Source: CAYMLL01 sp964390645
Lineage (GTDB): Bacteria > Planctomycetota > UBA8108
Reading direction: 5' to 3'
Assembly (NCBI GenBank): GCA_964390645.1
Contig: CAYMLL010000029.1
Span: forward strand, 1 to 38,650
DNA: 38,650 nt
Shown: piece after piece, positions 9,158-17,503 of the stretch
Numbering within the stretch: the stretch's first letter is position 1
How the letters are laid out: each line of letters begins with the position of its first letter
Translations under genes and position numbers: made by a program
The notes under the pieces: model-generated
The model's input: only the letters and a program-made list of their open reading frames with translations
What the model was told of the DNA's origin: nothing
Database searches by the model: none

Positions 9158-10459
9158 ATGTCGACCCATCGAATGCGTGACGGTATCGAGCGACGCGACT
9201 TCCTCCGGACCGGCGCTCTCACCAGCGTAGGCCTCTGCCTGCCGCGCTTCCTCGAGCTGGCCGAGGCCGGTGAGACGGCGGAGTCGACGAGCAAGTCCGC
9301 GATCTTCATCCGGCTGGCCGGCGGGCCGAGCCACATGGACTCGTTCGACATGAAGCCGGACGCCCCCGACACCCATCGCGGCGAGTTCAAGCCGATGGAC
9401 ACCAGCGTCCCCGGCGTGCGTATCTGCGAGCACCTGCCCGGACTCGCGCGCTGCGTCGACCACTTCGCGATTCTGCGCGGCGTCACCCACAACCTCGGCG
9501 CGCACCGTCTCGGCACGCTCTACCTGACGACGGGCAACCGTCCATTGCCATCGCTGCGCTATCCGAGCTACGGCACGGTAGTCAGCAAGGAGTTGAACGG
9601 GCCCGAGGAGCTTCCACCCTACGTCGCGATCCCCAACGAGGTCGACAGCGCCATCACCGGCTACCTCGGCGTCGAGCACGGACCGCTGGCAACCGGAGAG
9701 GCGCCGAAGCCGGGACGCGGCGCCAGCGTACGCGGGCTCTCCCTGTTAAACGGCGTCACTCTCGAGGATGTCGATCGACGCCAGAGACTGCTCGAACGCT
9801 ACGACAAGGCCTTCGAGGAGATCGAAGGACAGGACGAGCTGCTGAGTGGCCTCGACCGCTTCGGTCAGCGCGCCTACACGATGCTGCGCTCGAGCAAGGC
9901 GCGTTCCGCGTTCGATCTCTCGAAGGAGTCTCCAGCGATCTCGAAGCTCTTCTCGGAGCATCCGTTCGCACAGAGCTGCCTTCTGGCGACGCGGCTGATC
10001 GATGCCGGCGTACGCTTCGTCACCGTGAACTTCGGAGGCTGGGACACGCACGGTCAGAACTTCCCGAAGCTCGAGGAGCAGCTCCTGCCGGGCCTGGACT
10101 CCGGACTCTCGGGCCTCTTCACCACGCTACTCGAGAAGGGGCTGCTCGATTCGACATCCATCTTCGTCACCGGCGAGTTCGGACGCACGCCCAAGGTCAA
10201 CGAGCGCGGCGGCCGCGACCACTACCCGCGCAACATGTTCTGCCTCCTCGCCGGAGGCGGCATGCGCGGGGGGCAGGTGGTCGGCGAGTCGGACGCACTC
10301 GGTGAAGGCCCCGCGTCGAAGGGCATCACGCCGGACGATGTCGCGGCGAGCTTCTACCACTCGCTCGGTATCGATGTGACAAAGGAGTACCACACACCGT
10401 CGGGGCGTCCAGTGATGATCGTGCGCAACGGTCGACCGATTCGTCAGCTCTTCACCTAG
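9158..10459 (+). CDS. Tat-exported DUF1501 protein
   Basis: 433 residues; the stop is TAG. The start at 9158 is supported by GAGG (9146-9149) 8 bases upstream, overlapping the stop of the preceding gene, so both genes share an operon with a 10-base gap. Near the N-terminus is a twin-arginine signal, ERRDFLRTGALTSVGLCLP, pointing to Tat export of a folded protein. DUF1501 belongs to the alkaline phosphatase/sulfatase-like fold. Recognisable family phrases are LAGGPSHMDSFDMKPDAP, GVTHNLGAHRLG, GWDTHGQNF, VTGEFGRTPKVN, GRDHYPRNMFCLLAGGGMRGG and SFYHSLGID. The Asp/His residues in these phrases are the likely metal ligands. Catalytic activity has not been assigned for the family as far as I know. 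The partner DUF1549/DUF1553 protein is immediately upstream, the usual arrangement. Confidence 0.9.
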   Translation: MSTHRMRDGIERRDFLRTGALTSVGLCLPRFLELAEAGETAESTSKSAIFIRLAGGPSHMDSFDMKPDAPDTHRGEFKPMDTSVPGVRICEHLPGLARCVDHFAILRGVTHNLGAHRLGTLYLTTGNRPLPSLRYPSYGTVVSKELNGPEELPPYVAIPNEVDSAITGYLGVEHGPLATGEAPKPGRGASVRGLSLLNGVTLEDVDRRQRLLERYDKAFEEIEGQDELLSGLDRFGQRAYTMLRSSKARSAFDLSKESPAISKLFSEHPFAQSCLLATRLIDAGVRFVTVNFGGWDTHGQNFPKLEEQLLPGLDSGLSGLFTTLLEKGLLDSTSIFVTGEFGRTPKVNERGGRDHYPRNMFCLLAGGGMRGGQVVGESDALGEGPASKGITPDDVAASFYHSLGIDVTKEYHTPSGRPVMIVRNGRPIRQLFT

Positions 10460-10509
10460 TCTCCGGTACACCCACGACGGACCTGTTGCCCCGCGAACGG
10501 TGCCCGAGA

Positions 10510-11310
10510 ATGCGCAGTCAACGATTCCCCGCGACCGCCGAGGAGTTCGAGGCACTGCCACGCAAGCTCGGCTGGTCCTACGAGCTGCGACGCGGAATCG
10601 TTTACGTTCGTCCGAAGCACACCGTGGTCGTCGCGCGCATCGATACGACCTCGATAGCGGCCCGGGAGGTTGACAGCGTGAAGGCGCGCGCCGTGACAGA
10701 CGCCGACCTTCCAGCCATCGTCGATCTCTTCACGGCCGCCTTCGAGAACACGGCAGAGTACTGCGACGTCGAGCCCGAGATGGTGCTCTCGTCCGCACAC
10801 GAGTGCGTACGCGGCTACTTCGACGGCGCTCGTGGCGAACCTCTCGACGTCTCGCTCCTGGCCGAGTCGATCGACGCCACACCAAGCGGCGCGGCGCTCG
10901 TCGTACGCAAGCCGGGAGGCGTTGTCCTTGACCTCCTGATGGTTCGACCGCGACTTCACCGCCTCGGCATCGCGTCCGCGCTCGTCACCGCGATCGCTCG
11001 AAGCCTCGCGGCGCTGGGCGAGACAGAGCTCTTCACCTGCTACCGGCTCGCCAATGAAGGTAGCGTCGCATTTCATCACGGTTACGGATTCATCGACGAG
11101 CCTGACCTGAGACTCGCGATCGACAGGCGCGACCACGCGGAGGGTGAGCTGCGGCGCCGCCTGCGCTCAGGGCTCGTCAGCGACGAGGAGCGCGCACGTC
11201 TGGAGGCCCGACTCCGCCTTCGGCAAGGCGAGGTCGCGAGCTTCGAGAGTATCGCACGGCAGGAAGGACAGGAGGCCGTGACGCCTCTTCTGCGCCTGCG
11301 GCGCGTCTGA
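10510..11310 (+). CDS. GNAT-family N-acetyltransferase
   Basis: 266 residues from ATG 10510; a TTG at 10486 in frame would add 8 residues. Residues 1-55 (FEALPRKLGWSYELRRGIVY) resemble the short N-terminal segment with a Y-E-x-x-x-G pattern seen in some Uma2-like and GNAT proteins. The acetyltransferase fold begins near VKARAVTDADLPAIVDLFTAA. The acetyl-CoA-binding motif A is LMVRPRLHRLGIASALVTAI (R-x-x-R-x-G-I-A), followed by the later strand-helix NEGSVAFHHGYGF typical of GNAT motif B. A C-terminal helical tail of about 55 residues, rich in Arg and Glu, is not part of the core fold. Substrate unknown. The gene converges with the Old Yellow Enzyme relative at 11482-12957; a short CCCCC-TTC-GGGGG hairpin (11318-11330) lies just behind its stop but has no T-run. 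Confidence 0.7.
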   Translation: MRSQRFPATAEEFEALPRKLGWSYELRRGIVYVRPKHTVVVARIDTTSIAAREVDSVKARAVTDADLPAIVDLFTAAFENTAEYCDVEPEMVLSSAHECVRGYFDGARGEPLDVSLLAESIDATPSGAALVVRKPGGVVLDLLMVRPRLHRLGIASALVTAIARSLAALGETELFTCYRLANEGSVAFHHGYGFIDEPDLRLAIDRRDHAEGELRRRLRSGLVSDEERARLEARLRLRQGEVASFESIARQEGQEAVTPLLRLRRV

Positions 11311-11481
11311 TGGGTCACCCCCTTCGGGGGCTGTCTCGAGACCCGCTCCGTCGGCCCGAGGCAGCGCGAGGCCAGGCGAGCTGACGAGTCGACCTCACGG
11401 AGTAGATCGTCGAGAAAGCCCAGCGCACCACTGATGCCGCCGTAGCCGGCCGAAACCAGGATGGGGTCCTGAAACAGCCTC

Positions 11482-12957
11482 TTACCTGCCGTCGCGTTTG
11501 ATATCGCGCAAGGTCGACGCCTCCGGCCGCTCACGGTAGTACGGATCGAGCGGGAAGCAACCGCTGACGAGCCCCTGGCGCGGCCCCGTCGTGCAGTCGC
11601 TGAAGGTGCGGCAGACAAGCTTCCTCGTCAGCTCGCCTTTCTCGAGGCAGTCGGCGGGCAAGGCCGGATACGAGAGCACCATGCGCCCGATGCCGACCAT
11701 GTCCGTCCAGCCGTCCCGCACCAGCGCCTGCGCCACGTGTGGAAGGTACTCCTGGAGGTAGGACAGTGCAGACCCGATCACGACCAGCTCCGGATTGTGA
11801 CGCTTCAGGTCCCTTGTGATCCGCAGGTGCTGAACAACGCCGGCGAGCGGGTCCTCCGGCGGCCGGTAGCCATCCGACGGTGGATAGAGCGCCGGACGCT
11901 GCACGTGCGGATTGTAGTACGGACTGCCGCCGCTGAGATTCACCATCTCGATGCCCAGCTCTTGCAGGAGATCGAGAAACCGTCCCGCCTCCTCGAGCGC
12001 CGGTCGTGTCGGATCGTCGGCATCAATGGAGAAACCCCAGCGATACGGCTCGTCGATCGGGTACGCCGCCGGCTGGCCAGGCCCGGCGAGATCGTCCGGG
12101 TTCCTGCGGTAGGGGACGACGTCGAAAGCGCTGACGCGCACGCCGACAGTCAACCCGGAAGCGTCGCGTCGGATCCCGGCGACGATTTCGCGCAGGATAC
12201 GAGTGCGGTTCTCGAAGGAGCCGCCGAAGCGACCCTCACGCGTATGCGCGCCGAGAAACTCGTGCAGGAGATAGCCATGACAGTGCTTGACGTCGACGAA
12301 TCGATAGCCGACCGACGACGCCCTGACCGCGGCGTTGACGAAGCTCTCGATGATCCCATCGACCTCGCCATCCGTCAGCACGAACGAGTCGTCGTCGACG
12401 CCAACACGCGGGTCGAGAACCGGATGTCGGAACGCGACACGCGGCTCCGGGCCATCCTGCTTCGAGGAGCAACAGAAGCGGCCCGAATGCGTCAGCTGAA
12501 GACCGAGCAGCAGATCGTCGGTGGCCCCGAAGCGGTCACGGTGCGCCGCGAGCAGAGTCTCCCGCAGACGGGCGAGTCCCGCGACGCTGTGATCCGCGAC
12601 GTAGAGCTGCCTGGGGTTGGCGCGCGCCTGCGACGTCACGGCGACGGCCTCACCGCCCCAGATCAGCTTCGCGCCGCTGAGGCCGAAGTTGCGCCACCGC
12701 CTCAGCGTCAGCTCGCTGGGGTTGCCGTCCGGCTCGCCGTCCCAGCCCTCCATCGGGTGAATCACCCAGCGATTGCCGACCTCGACCCCCGCGATCTGGA
12801 TCGGACGCGCGAGCGGCGAGTGCGGCGCCGTGAGAATCGCGTCGTCGACGGGCACCTCCGGATCGATCGCCGCGAGATGCTCGCGGAAGGCGTCAACAGT
12901 GCCGTGCGAGCCGATGCGCGGATAGCGCGAGGCGGGGGACTTCTCGGAAGCGCTCAT
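11482..12957 (-). CDS. Old Yellow Enzyme family NADH:flavin oxidoreductase
   Basis: 491 residues. It is a single-domain FMN TIM-barrel protein without the C-terminal FAD/NAD domain of 2,4-dienoyl-CoA reductase. Seen motifs: N-terminal RWVIHPMEGWDGEPDG (FMN-contacting strand 1), LLLGLQLTHSGRF, VDVKHCHGYLLHEFLG (the conserved H-x-x-H-G-Y segment), GRFGGSFENRTRILREIV, and a phosphate-binding C-terminal part with VVIGSALSYLQEYLP and DMVGIGRMVLSYP. Close to the end, CRTFSDCTTGPRQGLVSGC has three cysteines. These resemble a subgroup of OYE-like proteins; whether they bind an Fe-S cluster is uncertain because the spacing differs from the usual CxxC-x3-C. Likely role: flavin-dependent reduction of an enone or related small molecule. 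On the minus strand, TATGAT at 12995-12990 is a possible -10 element, without a matching -35. Confidence 0.8.
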   Translation of the reverse strand: MSASEKSPASRYPRIGSHGTVDAFREHLAAIDPEVPVDDAILTAPHSPLARPIQIAGVEVGNRWVIHPMEGWDGEPDGNPSELTLRRWRNFGLSGAKLIWGGEAVAVTSQARANPRQLYVADHSVAGLARLRETLLAAHRDRFGATDDLLLGLQLTHSGRFCCSSKQDGPEPRVAFRHPVLDPRVGVDDDSFVLTDGEVDGIIESFVNAAVRASSVGYRFVDVKHCHGYLLHEFLGAHTREGRFGGSFENRTRILREIVAGIRRDASGLTVGVRVSAFDVVPYRRNPDDLAGPGQPAAYPIDEPYRWGFSIDADDPTRPALEEAGRFLDLLQELGIEMVNLSGGSPYYNPHVQRPALYPPSDGYRPPEDPLAGVVQHLRITRDLKRHNPELVVIGSALSYLQEYLPHVAQALVRDGWTDMVGIGRMVLSYPALPADCLEKGELTRKLVCRTFSDCTTGPRQGLVSGCFPLDPYYRERPEASTLRDIKRDGR

Positions 12958-13333
12958 GTCAGCCCAGGGGATCTCCGCAGACGGGCGGGATCATAACACA
13001 CCCGACGTCACGGAGTGAGACATCCGTTGATGCCGCGCGAGAACGTGGTCTACTGTGCGTCGGCCTGCCGGGAAGACACGACGCCACGAGGCTCGACCTC
13101 AGCCCGAAGAACGCCCTCCCGACCGGCGGCGGCCTCGGACGCGGCTTCGACCGCGCTCGCTGTCCCGAGCCGTCACCCTGCGGAGCCGATCGCTTCCACC
13201 AGGACCGAACACCACCCGAGATGATCGAGAACCTGCTGTCGTTCGCGGCGCTCCGCCGCACGAGAGCGAACGAAGATATCGCCCGTGCGACCGCGCTCAT
13301 CGCATCACCGATGCGCCGACGAAGTCACGGCCG
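12958..13333. other. Intergenic region between divergent genes, with a possible 38-codon ORF
   Basis: 376 bases separate the OYE start from the RluA-family start. I see no RNA gene or strong promoter here. The only coding candidate is the small plus-strand frame at 13221-13337, listed separately. The remainder is GC-rich sequence without clear repeats. Confidence 0.5.
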
Positions 13334-13337
13334 ATGA
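13221..13337 (+). CDS. Possible small ORF overlapping the start of the pseudouridine synthase gene
   Basis: 38 codons, MIENLLSFAALRRTRANED..., ending in TGA at 13335-13337, which overlaps the ATG of the next gene in an ATGA arrangement. The composition (helical, Ala/Arg/Glu/Leu) is protein-like and the overlap is the same type as in two other gene pairs here (4095 and 22918-22921). Against it: it is short, has no good ribosome-binding site, and no family is recognised. It may be a translated leader, or chance. Confidence 0.25.
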   Translation: MIENLLSFAALRRTRANEDIARATALIASPMRRRSHGR

Positions 13338-14113
13338 AATCCATGTCCACGGCGAGATCCACTGCGGCCGGCAAACCCGAGGACTTCGACCCGGATCGGA
13401 TCCTCTTTCACGGTCACGGCATCGTCGTCGTCGACAAGCCGGCCGGAATCCCGTCCCACCGCGGCACCGGACACGAAGCGGGAATCGCCGAGATCGTCGA
13501 GCAGTGGGTGACCCTGAACCCCGGCATCCTCGACATGCGCCCCGGCACGAGGGTGCATCCCGTCAACCGTCTCGACCTCGAAGCCTCGGGTGTGCTTGTC
13601 CTCTCGCACAAGAAGTCCGCGACGCGCCATGCAAAGACCGCCTTCACCGAACGCTCGATCCGCAAGAGCTATCTGGCCGTCGTCGCCGGGCCGGTCGACT
13701 CCGCGGGCCGTCTGAAGGGCAGCGTGCGCACGAAGCTCCGCGGGCGGTACCGGCGTGTCAAGGCCGAGCTCGACTACCGGCGCCTGCGCCACGACGAGCG
13801 CATGAGCCTCGTCGAGGTGACACCCGAGGGTGGCAAGACGCATCAGATCCGCGCACTCTTCGCGGAGCACGGCCGTCCGCTCGCCGGCGACCTGCGCTAC
13901 GGTCGACCGAAGCCCGCGCGACAGTTCCTGGAGAAGTTCGGCGTCGCGCATCTCCTGCTGCACGCATGGAGGCTCGAGATGCCGGAAGACGCGATCGGCC
14001 ATGCGATCACCCTCGAGGCTCCCACTCCGCAAGCCTTCGAGCAAGTCTGCCGGCAGAAGGGCTGGGCCGTCCTGCGGCGAGACGACGCCGGGGATCTCGT
14101 CGCGGATCCCTGA
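13334..14113 (+). CDS. RluA-family RNA pseudouridine synthase
   Basis: 259 residues from ATG 13334. RluA/RluC/RluD-type enzymes isomerise uridines in rRNA or tRNA. The core is easily seen: GIVVVDKPAGIPSHRGTGH (start of the catalytic domain), HPVNRLDLEASGVLVLSH (motif II, normally H-R-L-D-x-x-T-S-G; the Asp in R-L-D is the catalytic nucleophile), SIRKSYLAVVAG, and EVTPEGGKTHQIRALFAEHGRPLAGDLRYG (motif III with the Q-I-R signature). There is no N-terminal S4 domain, so it is a short, single-domain member; the target uridine cannot be told. In motif II the usual His is Asn (N-R-L-D) and Thr-Ser is Ala-Ser, both tolerated substitutions. Longer upstream starts in the same frame translate to low-complexity Arg-rich sequence and were rejected. 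Confidence 0.85.
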   Translation: MKSMSTARSTAAGKPEDFDPDRILFHGHGIVVVDKPAGIPSHRGTGHEAGIAEIVEQWVTLNPGILDMRPGTRVHPVNRLDLEASGVLVLSHKKSATRHAKTAFTERSIRKSYLAVVAGPVDSAGRLKGSVRTKLRGRYRRVKAELDYRRLRHDERMSLVEVTPEGGKTHQIRALFAEHGRPLAGDLRYGRPKPARQFLEKFGVAHLLLHAWRLEMPEDAIGHAITLEAPTPQAFEQVCRQKGWAVLRRDDAGDLVADP

Positions 14114-14167
14114 GCCCCGAGCTCTGGTGTCGAGAGTTGAGCGGTCGGACGCCTCGGTGGGAAGGTC

Positions 14168-14233
14168 GACCCCGGGCGGGGGGCTCCTCCGGTCCGGACT
14201 TCTCACCGATTTCGTGGGGAGAAGCCCCGGGTC
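14168..14233. terminator. Large imperfect hairpin between convergent genes
   Basis: Nested inverted repeats: an outer pair (14168-14177 with 14224-14233, 9 of 10 positions pairing) and an inner pair CTTCTC-A-CC (14199-14207) with GGGGAGAAG (14216-14224) around an 8-base loop. The two stems share one base, so they may compete. It lies between the convergent stops at 14113 and 14366, where a bidirectional terminator would be expected, but no T-run flanks it. The rest of this 252-base gap holds nothing else I can support. Confidence 0.4.
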
Positions 14234-14365
14234 ACGGCGTGGCAAGGAGGGACAGCGACTCGACCGCAGGCGTGCTGCCTGCACGTTGAGGATCGAGCCG
14301 CGCAGCCCGACGCAGTCCATGGCGCGACGTGTGACTTCGCAGCAGGAAGCGGCGAGACATGCGGG

Positions 14366-15100
14366 CTAGACCGACGCCGGCTGTCCGTGACCCTGCGACG
14401 GGGAGCCGTCCGGTTCCGCTGTCAGCGCGAACTTGAGGACGACCAGGAAGAAGACGACGCTCGCGAGCATCCACGCCATGCCGACCGCCTGCGGCTGGAA
14501 GCCCGTGATCTCCGAAAAGGCGACGGCGTCGTTGAATGTCGAGGGACCTTCCCGCTCCGCGAGCACGTCCCAGTAGATGTCGAAGAGCGAGTAGACGCAC
14601 GCAAACGTGCCGATCGCCCGCAGGAAGATCGCACCCCACCCCGCGGGCAAGACGAAGCCGAGGAAGATGAACGCCCCGGCGAGACACGATGCGAAGGTCC
14701 GCGAGTATTCATCCTCGAGCACGGTAGCGACGGCCGCCACCAGGACCAGGGTGAGCATGCCGTAGACCACTGGTACGACGTGCTTCGCCCGCGACAGGTA
14801 GAGGATCATGCCGCCAACGAACATGGCCCCGAGATAGCCGGCGCTGATGATCGCCAGCTCCAGACCGCCCGCCGTCTCGCACGCGCCACCTTCGTCGGAC
14901 GTGATGACGATCGAGACGACATCGCCGCCGGTGAGAATCGCCATGAGCCCGTGACTCATCTCGTGAAAGAGGACGACCATCAGCTTGATCGGATGCAGCG
15001 CCGGCGAGGACCACAAGTAGAACATCATGCAGAGCAGGCCCATCTGGAGCATCAGGTTCTGCAGAGAGATGCCCTCGATCTGCTCGCGGGTCGTCGACAT
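14366..15100 (-). CDS. M50-like membrane metalloprotease
   Basis: 244 residues from ATG at 15100; the frame extends further upstream but that part is Arg/Pro-rich and not membrane-like. The protein is a polytopic membrane protein. The first hydrophobic segment (about 12-32) is followed by H46-E-M-S-H50, the zinc-binding HExxH of site-2-type proteases, within VVLFHEMSHGLMAILTGG. Later hydrophobic stretches lie at about 78-98, 105-125, 133-152, 155-172 and 205-230. The short length and the position of HExxH fit the M50B-like group (bacterial homologues of DUF3267/PF13398) rather than RseP, and I see no PDZ domain. A C-terminal D-x-x-P-type third zinc ligand is not obvious. Substrates unknown; intramembrane proteolysis is the family expectation. 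Its 5' region carries a strong hairpin at 15157-15188. Confidence 0.7.
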   Translation of the reverse strand: MSTTREQIEGISLQNLMLQMGLLCMMFYLWSSPALHPIKLMVVLFHEMSHGLMAILTGGDVVSIVITSDEGGACETAGGLELAIISAGYLGAMFVGGMILYLSRAKHVVPVVYGMLTLVLVAAVATVLEDEYSRTFASCLAGAFIFLGFVLPAGWGAIFLRAIGTFACVYSLFDIYWDVLAEREGPSTFNDAVAFSEITGFQPQAVGMAWMLASVVFFLVVLKFALTAEPDGSPSQGHGQPASV

Positions 15101-15488
15101 TCCGGTAGCCCCGATGTGCACGCGAGGCAGGTGCCTGGCGCGAGGGAGTTTCCTCGTGGATCGCCTCCCCCCGGGAGGCGCGAATCCACCGGAGTATACC
15201 TCGCGCGACGCCGTCCTTCCGGCGCGCCCGGGCCAGCGGCACAACCCGTGATCTGACTGTTGCTTAGGAAGCGCTCTCGAAGTCTGTCGCGGTAACCGAG
15301 ACGACGGTTGAGCCGCTTATCGGCCACCCGCGTCCGAAGGCCCGCGGAGCCGCACCGACCGCCCTGGATCCGCGCTTGAATCGAGCTCCTCGGAGACGGA
15401 CAATCGGCCGGCTGTTCCACGGCGACCGGCGCCGCGGAGCCCGTGTCGACGGAGGTCCAGCAGCGACCCACAGCCACCTGCCATAGCG
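15101..15488. other. Divergent intergenic region between the M50-like gene and speA
   Basis: 388 bases. It must hold the 5' regions of both genes. It contains the hairpin at 15157-15188 and a TATACT on the minus strand (15198-15193) that could be a -10 element for the M50-like gene, without a good -35. I see no convincing promoter for speA, no small gene, and no copy of the intergenic element found at 21277 and 25893. Confidence 0.45.
15157..15188 (-). promoter_or_regulatory. Strong hairpin in the 5' region of the M50-like gene
   Basis: Inverted repeat: TGGATCGCCTCCC (15157-15169) pairs with GGGAGGCG (15173-15180) and ATCCA (15184-15188), a 13-bp stem with a 3-base bulge and 3-base loop. It lies 57 bases upstream of the start at 15100, within the probable leader if the TATACT just upstream is used. 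It could be an RNA regulatory structure or an operator palindrome. Confidence 0.35.
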
Positions 15489-17495
15489 ATGGAATCGACT
15501 CAATCCTGGACCCTGGCGAAAGCGGCGGAACTCTACAACCTGCCGAGCTGGGGCAAGGGCTACTTCACGATCAATCGCCAGGGCCACGTGGCCGTGCACC
15601 CCCGCAAGGACCCGGACCAGTCGATCGACCTCAAGGAGCTCGTCGATGGAGTCCTCCAGCGCGGCATCGACCTGCCCGCCCTGATCCGCTTCGACGACGT
15701 CCTCGAGCACCGTATCCAGGACATGAACGCCGCGTTCCACGACGCGATCCTGGACTATGGCTACCGCGGCACCTACCGCGCGGTCTACCCGGTGAAGGTG
15801 AACCAGCAGCGTCACGTCGTCGAGGAGTATCTGCGTTCAAGTCGACCCCTCGACTTCGGACTGGAGTGCGGGTCCAAACCCGAGCTCCTCGCGACGCTGG
15901 CGCTGACGCACCTCAGTCGCACGTTGATCATCTGCAACGGCTTCAAGGACGACGACTACATCAAGATGGTGCTCTTCGCCCAGAAGATGGGAAAGAACGT
16001 CGTTCCGGTAATCGAGAAGTTCAGCGAGCTGCGCCTCGTCCTGAAGCATGCGAAGATCCTGAAGCTGCGCCCGGTCTTCGGCATTCGTGTCAAGCCATCG
16101 TCGCGCGGCTCGGGACGCTGGCGGGCATCGGCCGGCGACCGCTCGAAGTTCGGGCTCACCGTCACCGAGCTCCTCGACAGCCTCGCGCTCCTCGACAAGC
16201 ACGACATGCGCGAGGGCTTTCAGCTGCTCCACTTCCACCTCGGAAGCCAGATCACCGACATCCACAAGGTCAAGAACGCGATCACCGAGGTCGCCCGCAT
16301 CTACGTGGAGCTGGTAGAAGTTTGCCCGGGGCTGAAGCTCCTCGACGTCGGCGGCGGGCTCGGCATCGACTACGATGGCTCGCAGACGAACTTCGAGTCG
16401 TCGATGAACTACACGCTCCGCGAGTACGCTCGCGACGTGATCTTTCGCGTGCAGTCGGCGTGTGACGAGGGGGGCGTCGAGCATCCGACCATCGTTACCG
16501 AGGCGGGCCGGGCGACGGTCGCGTTCCACAGCGTGCTCGTCTTCGACACCCTCGATGTTTCTACGCCTACACAGTCCTTCGGGGTGCTGCCCGAGCTTCC
16601 GGAAGGCTCACCCACACCACTGGTCGATCTCCACGATATCTGTCATGTGGTCTCCAAGAAGAACCTCCTGGAAAGCTACCACGACGCGTTGCAGGCCTAC
16701 GAGGAGCTGCTCAACCTCTTCAAGCTCGGCCACCTCAGCCTGGAGCGACGCAGTCTTGCCGAGCGGCTCTACCACACGGCTGTGCACAAGATCCTGCGCT
16801 TTGTACGCCAGCTGGACTACGTCCCCGAGGAACTCGAGGGCCTCGAGCTGCAGCTCGCGGACACGTACTTCTGCAACTTCTCGGTCTTCCGCTCGCTGCC
16901 CGATAGCTGGGCGATCAAGCAGCTCTTCCCGATCATGCCGATTCACCGGCTACAAGAGCGGCCGACCCGACGCGGCGTCCTGGCCGACATCACGTGCGAC
17001 TCCGACGGCAAGGTCGACCGCTTCATCGACCTGCGCGACGTCAAGAAGTCCCTCGAGCTCCACCACTTCAAGGGCGAGAGCTACTTCCTGGCGGTGTTTC
17101 TCGTGGGCGCCTACCAGGAGATCCTCGGCGACCTCCACAATCTCTTCGGCGATGCCAACGTCGTACACGTGCGTCTCGACCGGAACGGCGCCGTCGACGT
17201 CAAGAACGTCGTCAAGGGCGACACTGTCGCGGACGTGCTTGCCGTCGTCAACTACAACCCGGACGAGCTGCTCGCGAAGGTGCGCGAGGATGTCGAGCTG
17301 GCGCTGCGTCGAGATCTCATAACGCGCGAGGAGTCCGACGGCTTCCTGCAGTTCTACGAGACGAGTCTCGGTGCCTACACCTATCTGACGTCACGGCATC
17401 GCGACGACAGGGTTGTGCGCGCCGCGGCGAAGATCGTCGCCAGCAGAGAAGATGTCGGGGACCTTTCTCACGCCGACCCGGGAAGAGGTCACTGA
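15489..17495 (+). CDS. speA: Biosynthetic arginine decarboxylase
   Basis: 668 residues, close to the usual length for SpeA. It makes agmatine from arginine with PLP, the first step of the agmatine route to putrescine. Fold type III motifs are clear: TYRAVYPVKVNQQRHVVEE carries K103, the PLP Schiff-base lysine; DFGLECGSKPELLATLAL; IICNGFKDDDYI; LLHFHLGSQITDIHKVKNA; LLDVGGGLGIDYDGS (PLP phosphate loop); TEAGRATVAFHSVLVFD. The C-terminal half keeps the SpeA-specific helical insertion and QLFPIMPIHRL, ADITCDSDGKVDRFID and YFLAVFLVGAYQEILGDLHNLFGD, the last a beta domain typical of the family. No partner polyamine genes (agmatinase, agmatine deiminase) are in the window. The stop is 8 bases from the convergent Maf stop, and no clear ribosome-binding site precedes the ATG. 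Confidence 0.95.
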   Translation: MESTQSWTLAKAAELYNLPSWGKGYFTINRQGHVAVHPRKDPDQSIDLKELVDGVLQRGIDLPALIRFDDVLEHRIQDMNAAFHDAILDYGYRGTYRAVYPVKVNQQRHVVEEYLRSSRPLDFGLECGSKPELLATLALTHLSRTLIICNGFKDDDYIKMVLFAQKMGKNVVPVIEKFSELRLVLKHAKILKLRPVFGIRVKPSSRGSGRWRASAGDRSKFGLTVTELLDSLALLDKHDMREGFQLLHFHLGSQITDIHKVKNAITEVARIYVELVEVCPGLKLLDVGGGLGIDYDGSQTNFESSMNYTLREYARDVIFRVQSACDEGGVEHPTIVTEAGRATVAFHSVLVFDTLDVSTPTQSFGVLPELPEGSPTPLVDLHDICHVVSKKNLLESYHDALQAYEELLNLFKLGHLSLERRSLAERLYHTAVHKILRFVRQLDYVPEELEGLELQLADTYFCNFSVFRSLPDSWAIKQLFPIMPIHRLQERPTRRGVLADITCDSDGKVDRFIDLRDVKKSLELHHFKGESYFLAVFLVGAYQEILGDLHNLFGDANVVHVRLDRNGAVDVKNVVKGDTVADVLAVVNYNPDELLAKVREDVELALRRDLITREESDGFLQFYETSLGAYTYLTSRHRDDRVVRAAAKIVASREDVGDLSHADPGRGH

Positions 17496-17503
17496 CAGCT
17501 TTT

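Noticed and set aside
11318..11480. Minus-strand stretch with a protein-like translation (FQDPILVSAGYGG... GFLDDLLREVDS) directly downstream of the OYE-like stop
   Set aside because: No start codon in the intergenic part and no family recognised; the frame only extends by overlapping the OYE-like gene in another frame. It may be a decayed gene end but cannot be supported.
13055..13333. Longer N-terminus of the RluA-family protein in the same frame
   Set aside because: The extra 93 residues are Arg/Pro-rich and unlike any S4 domain; the start at 13334 is more natural.
15241..15300. Possible third copy of the intergenic element (GGAAGCGCTCTCGAAG)
   Set aside because: Only a short stretch resembles the left end, and no matching interior or right end is found within 160 bases.
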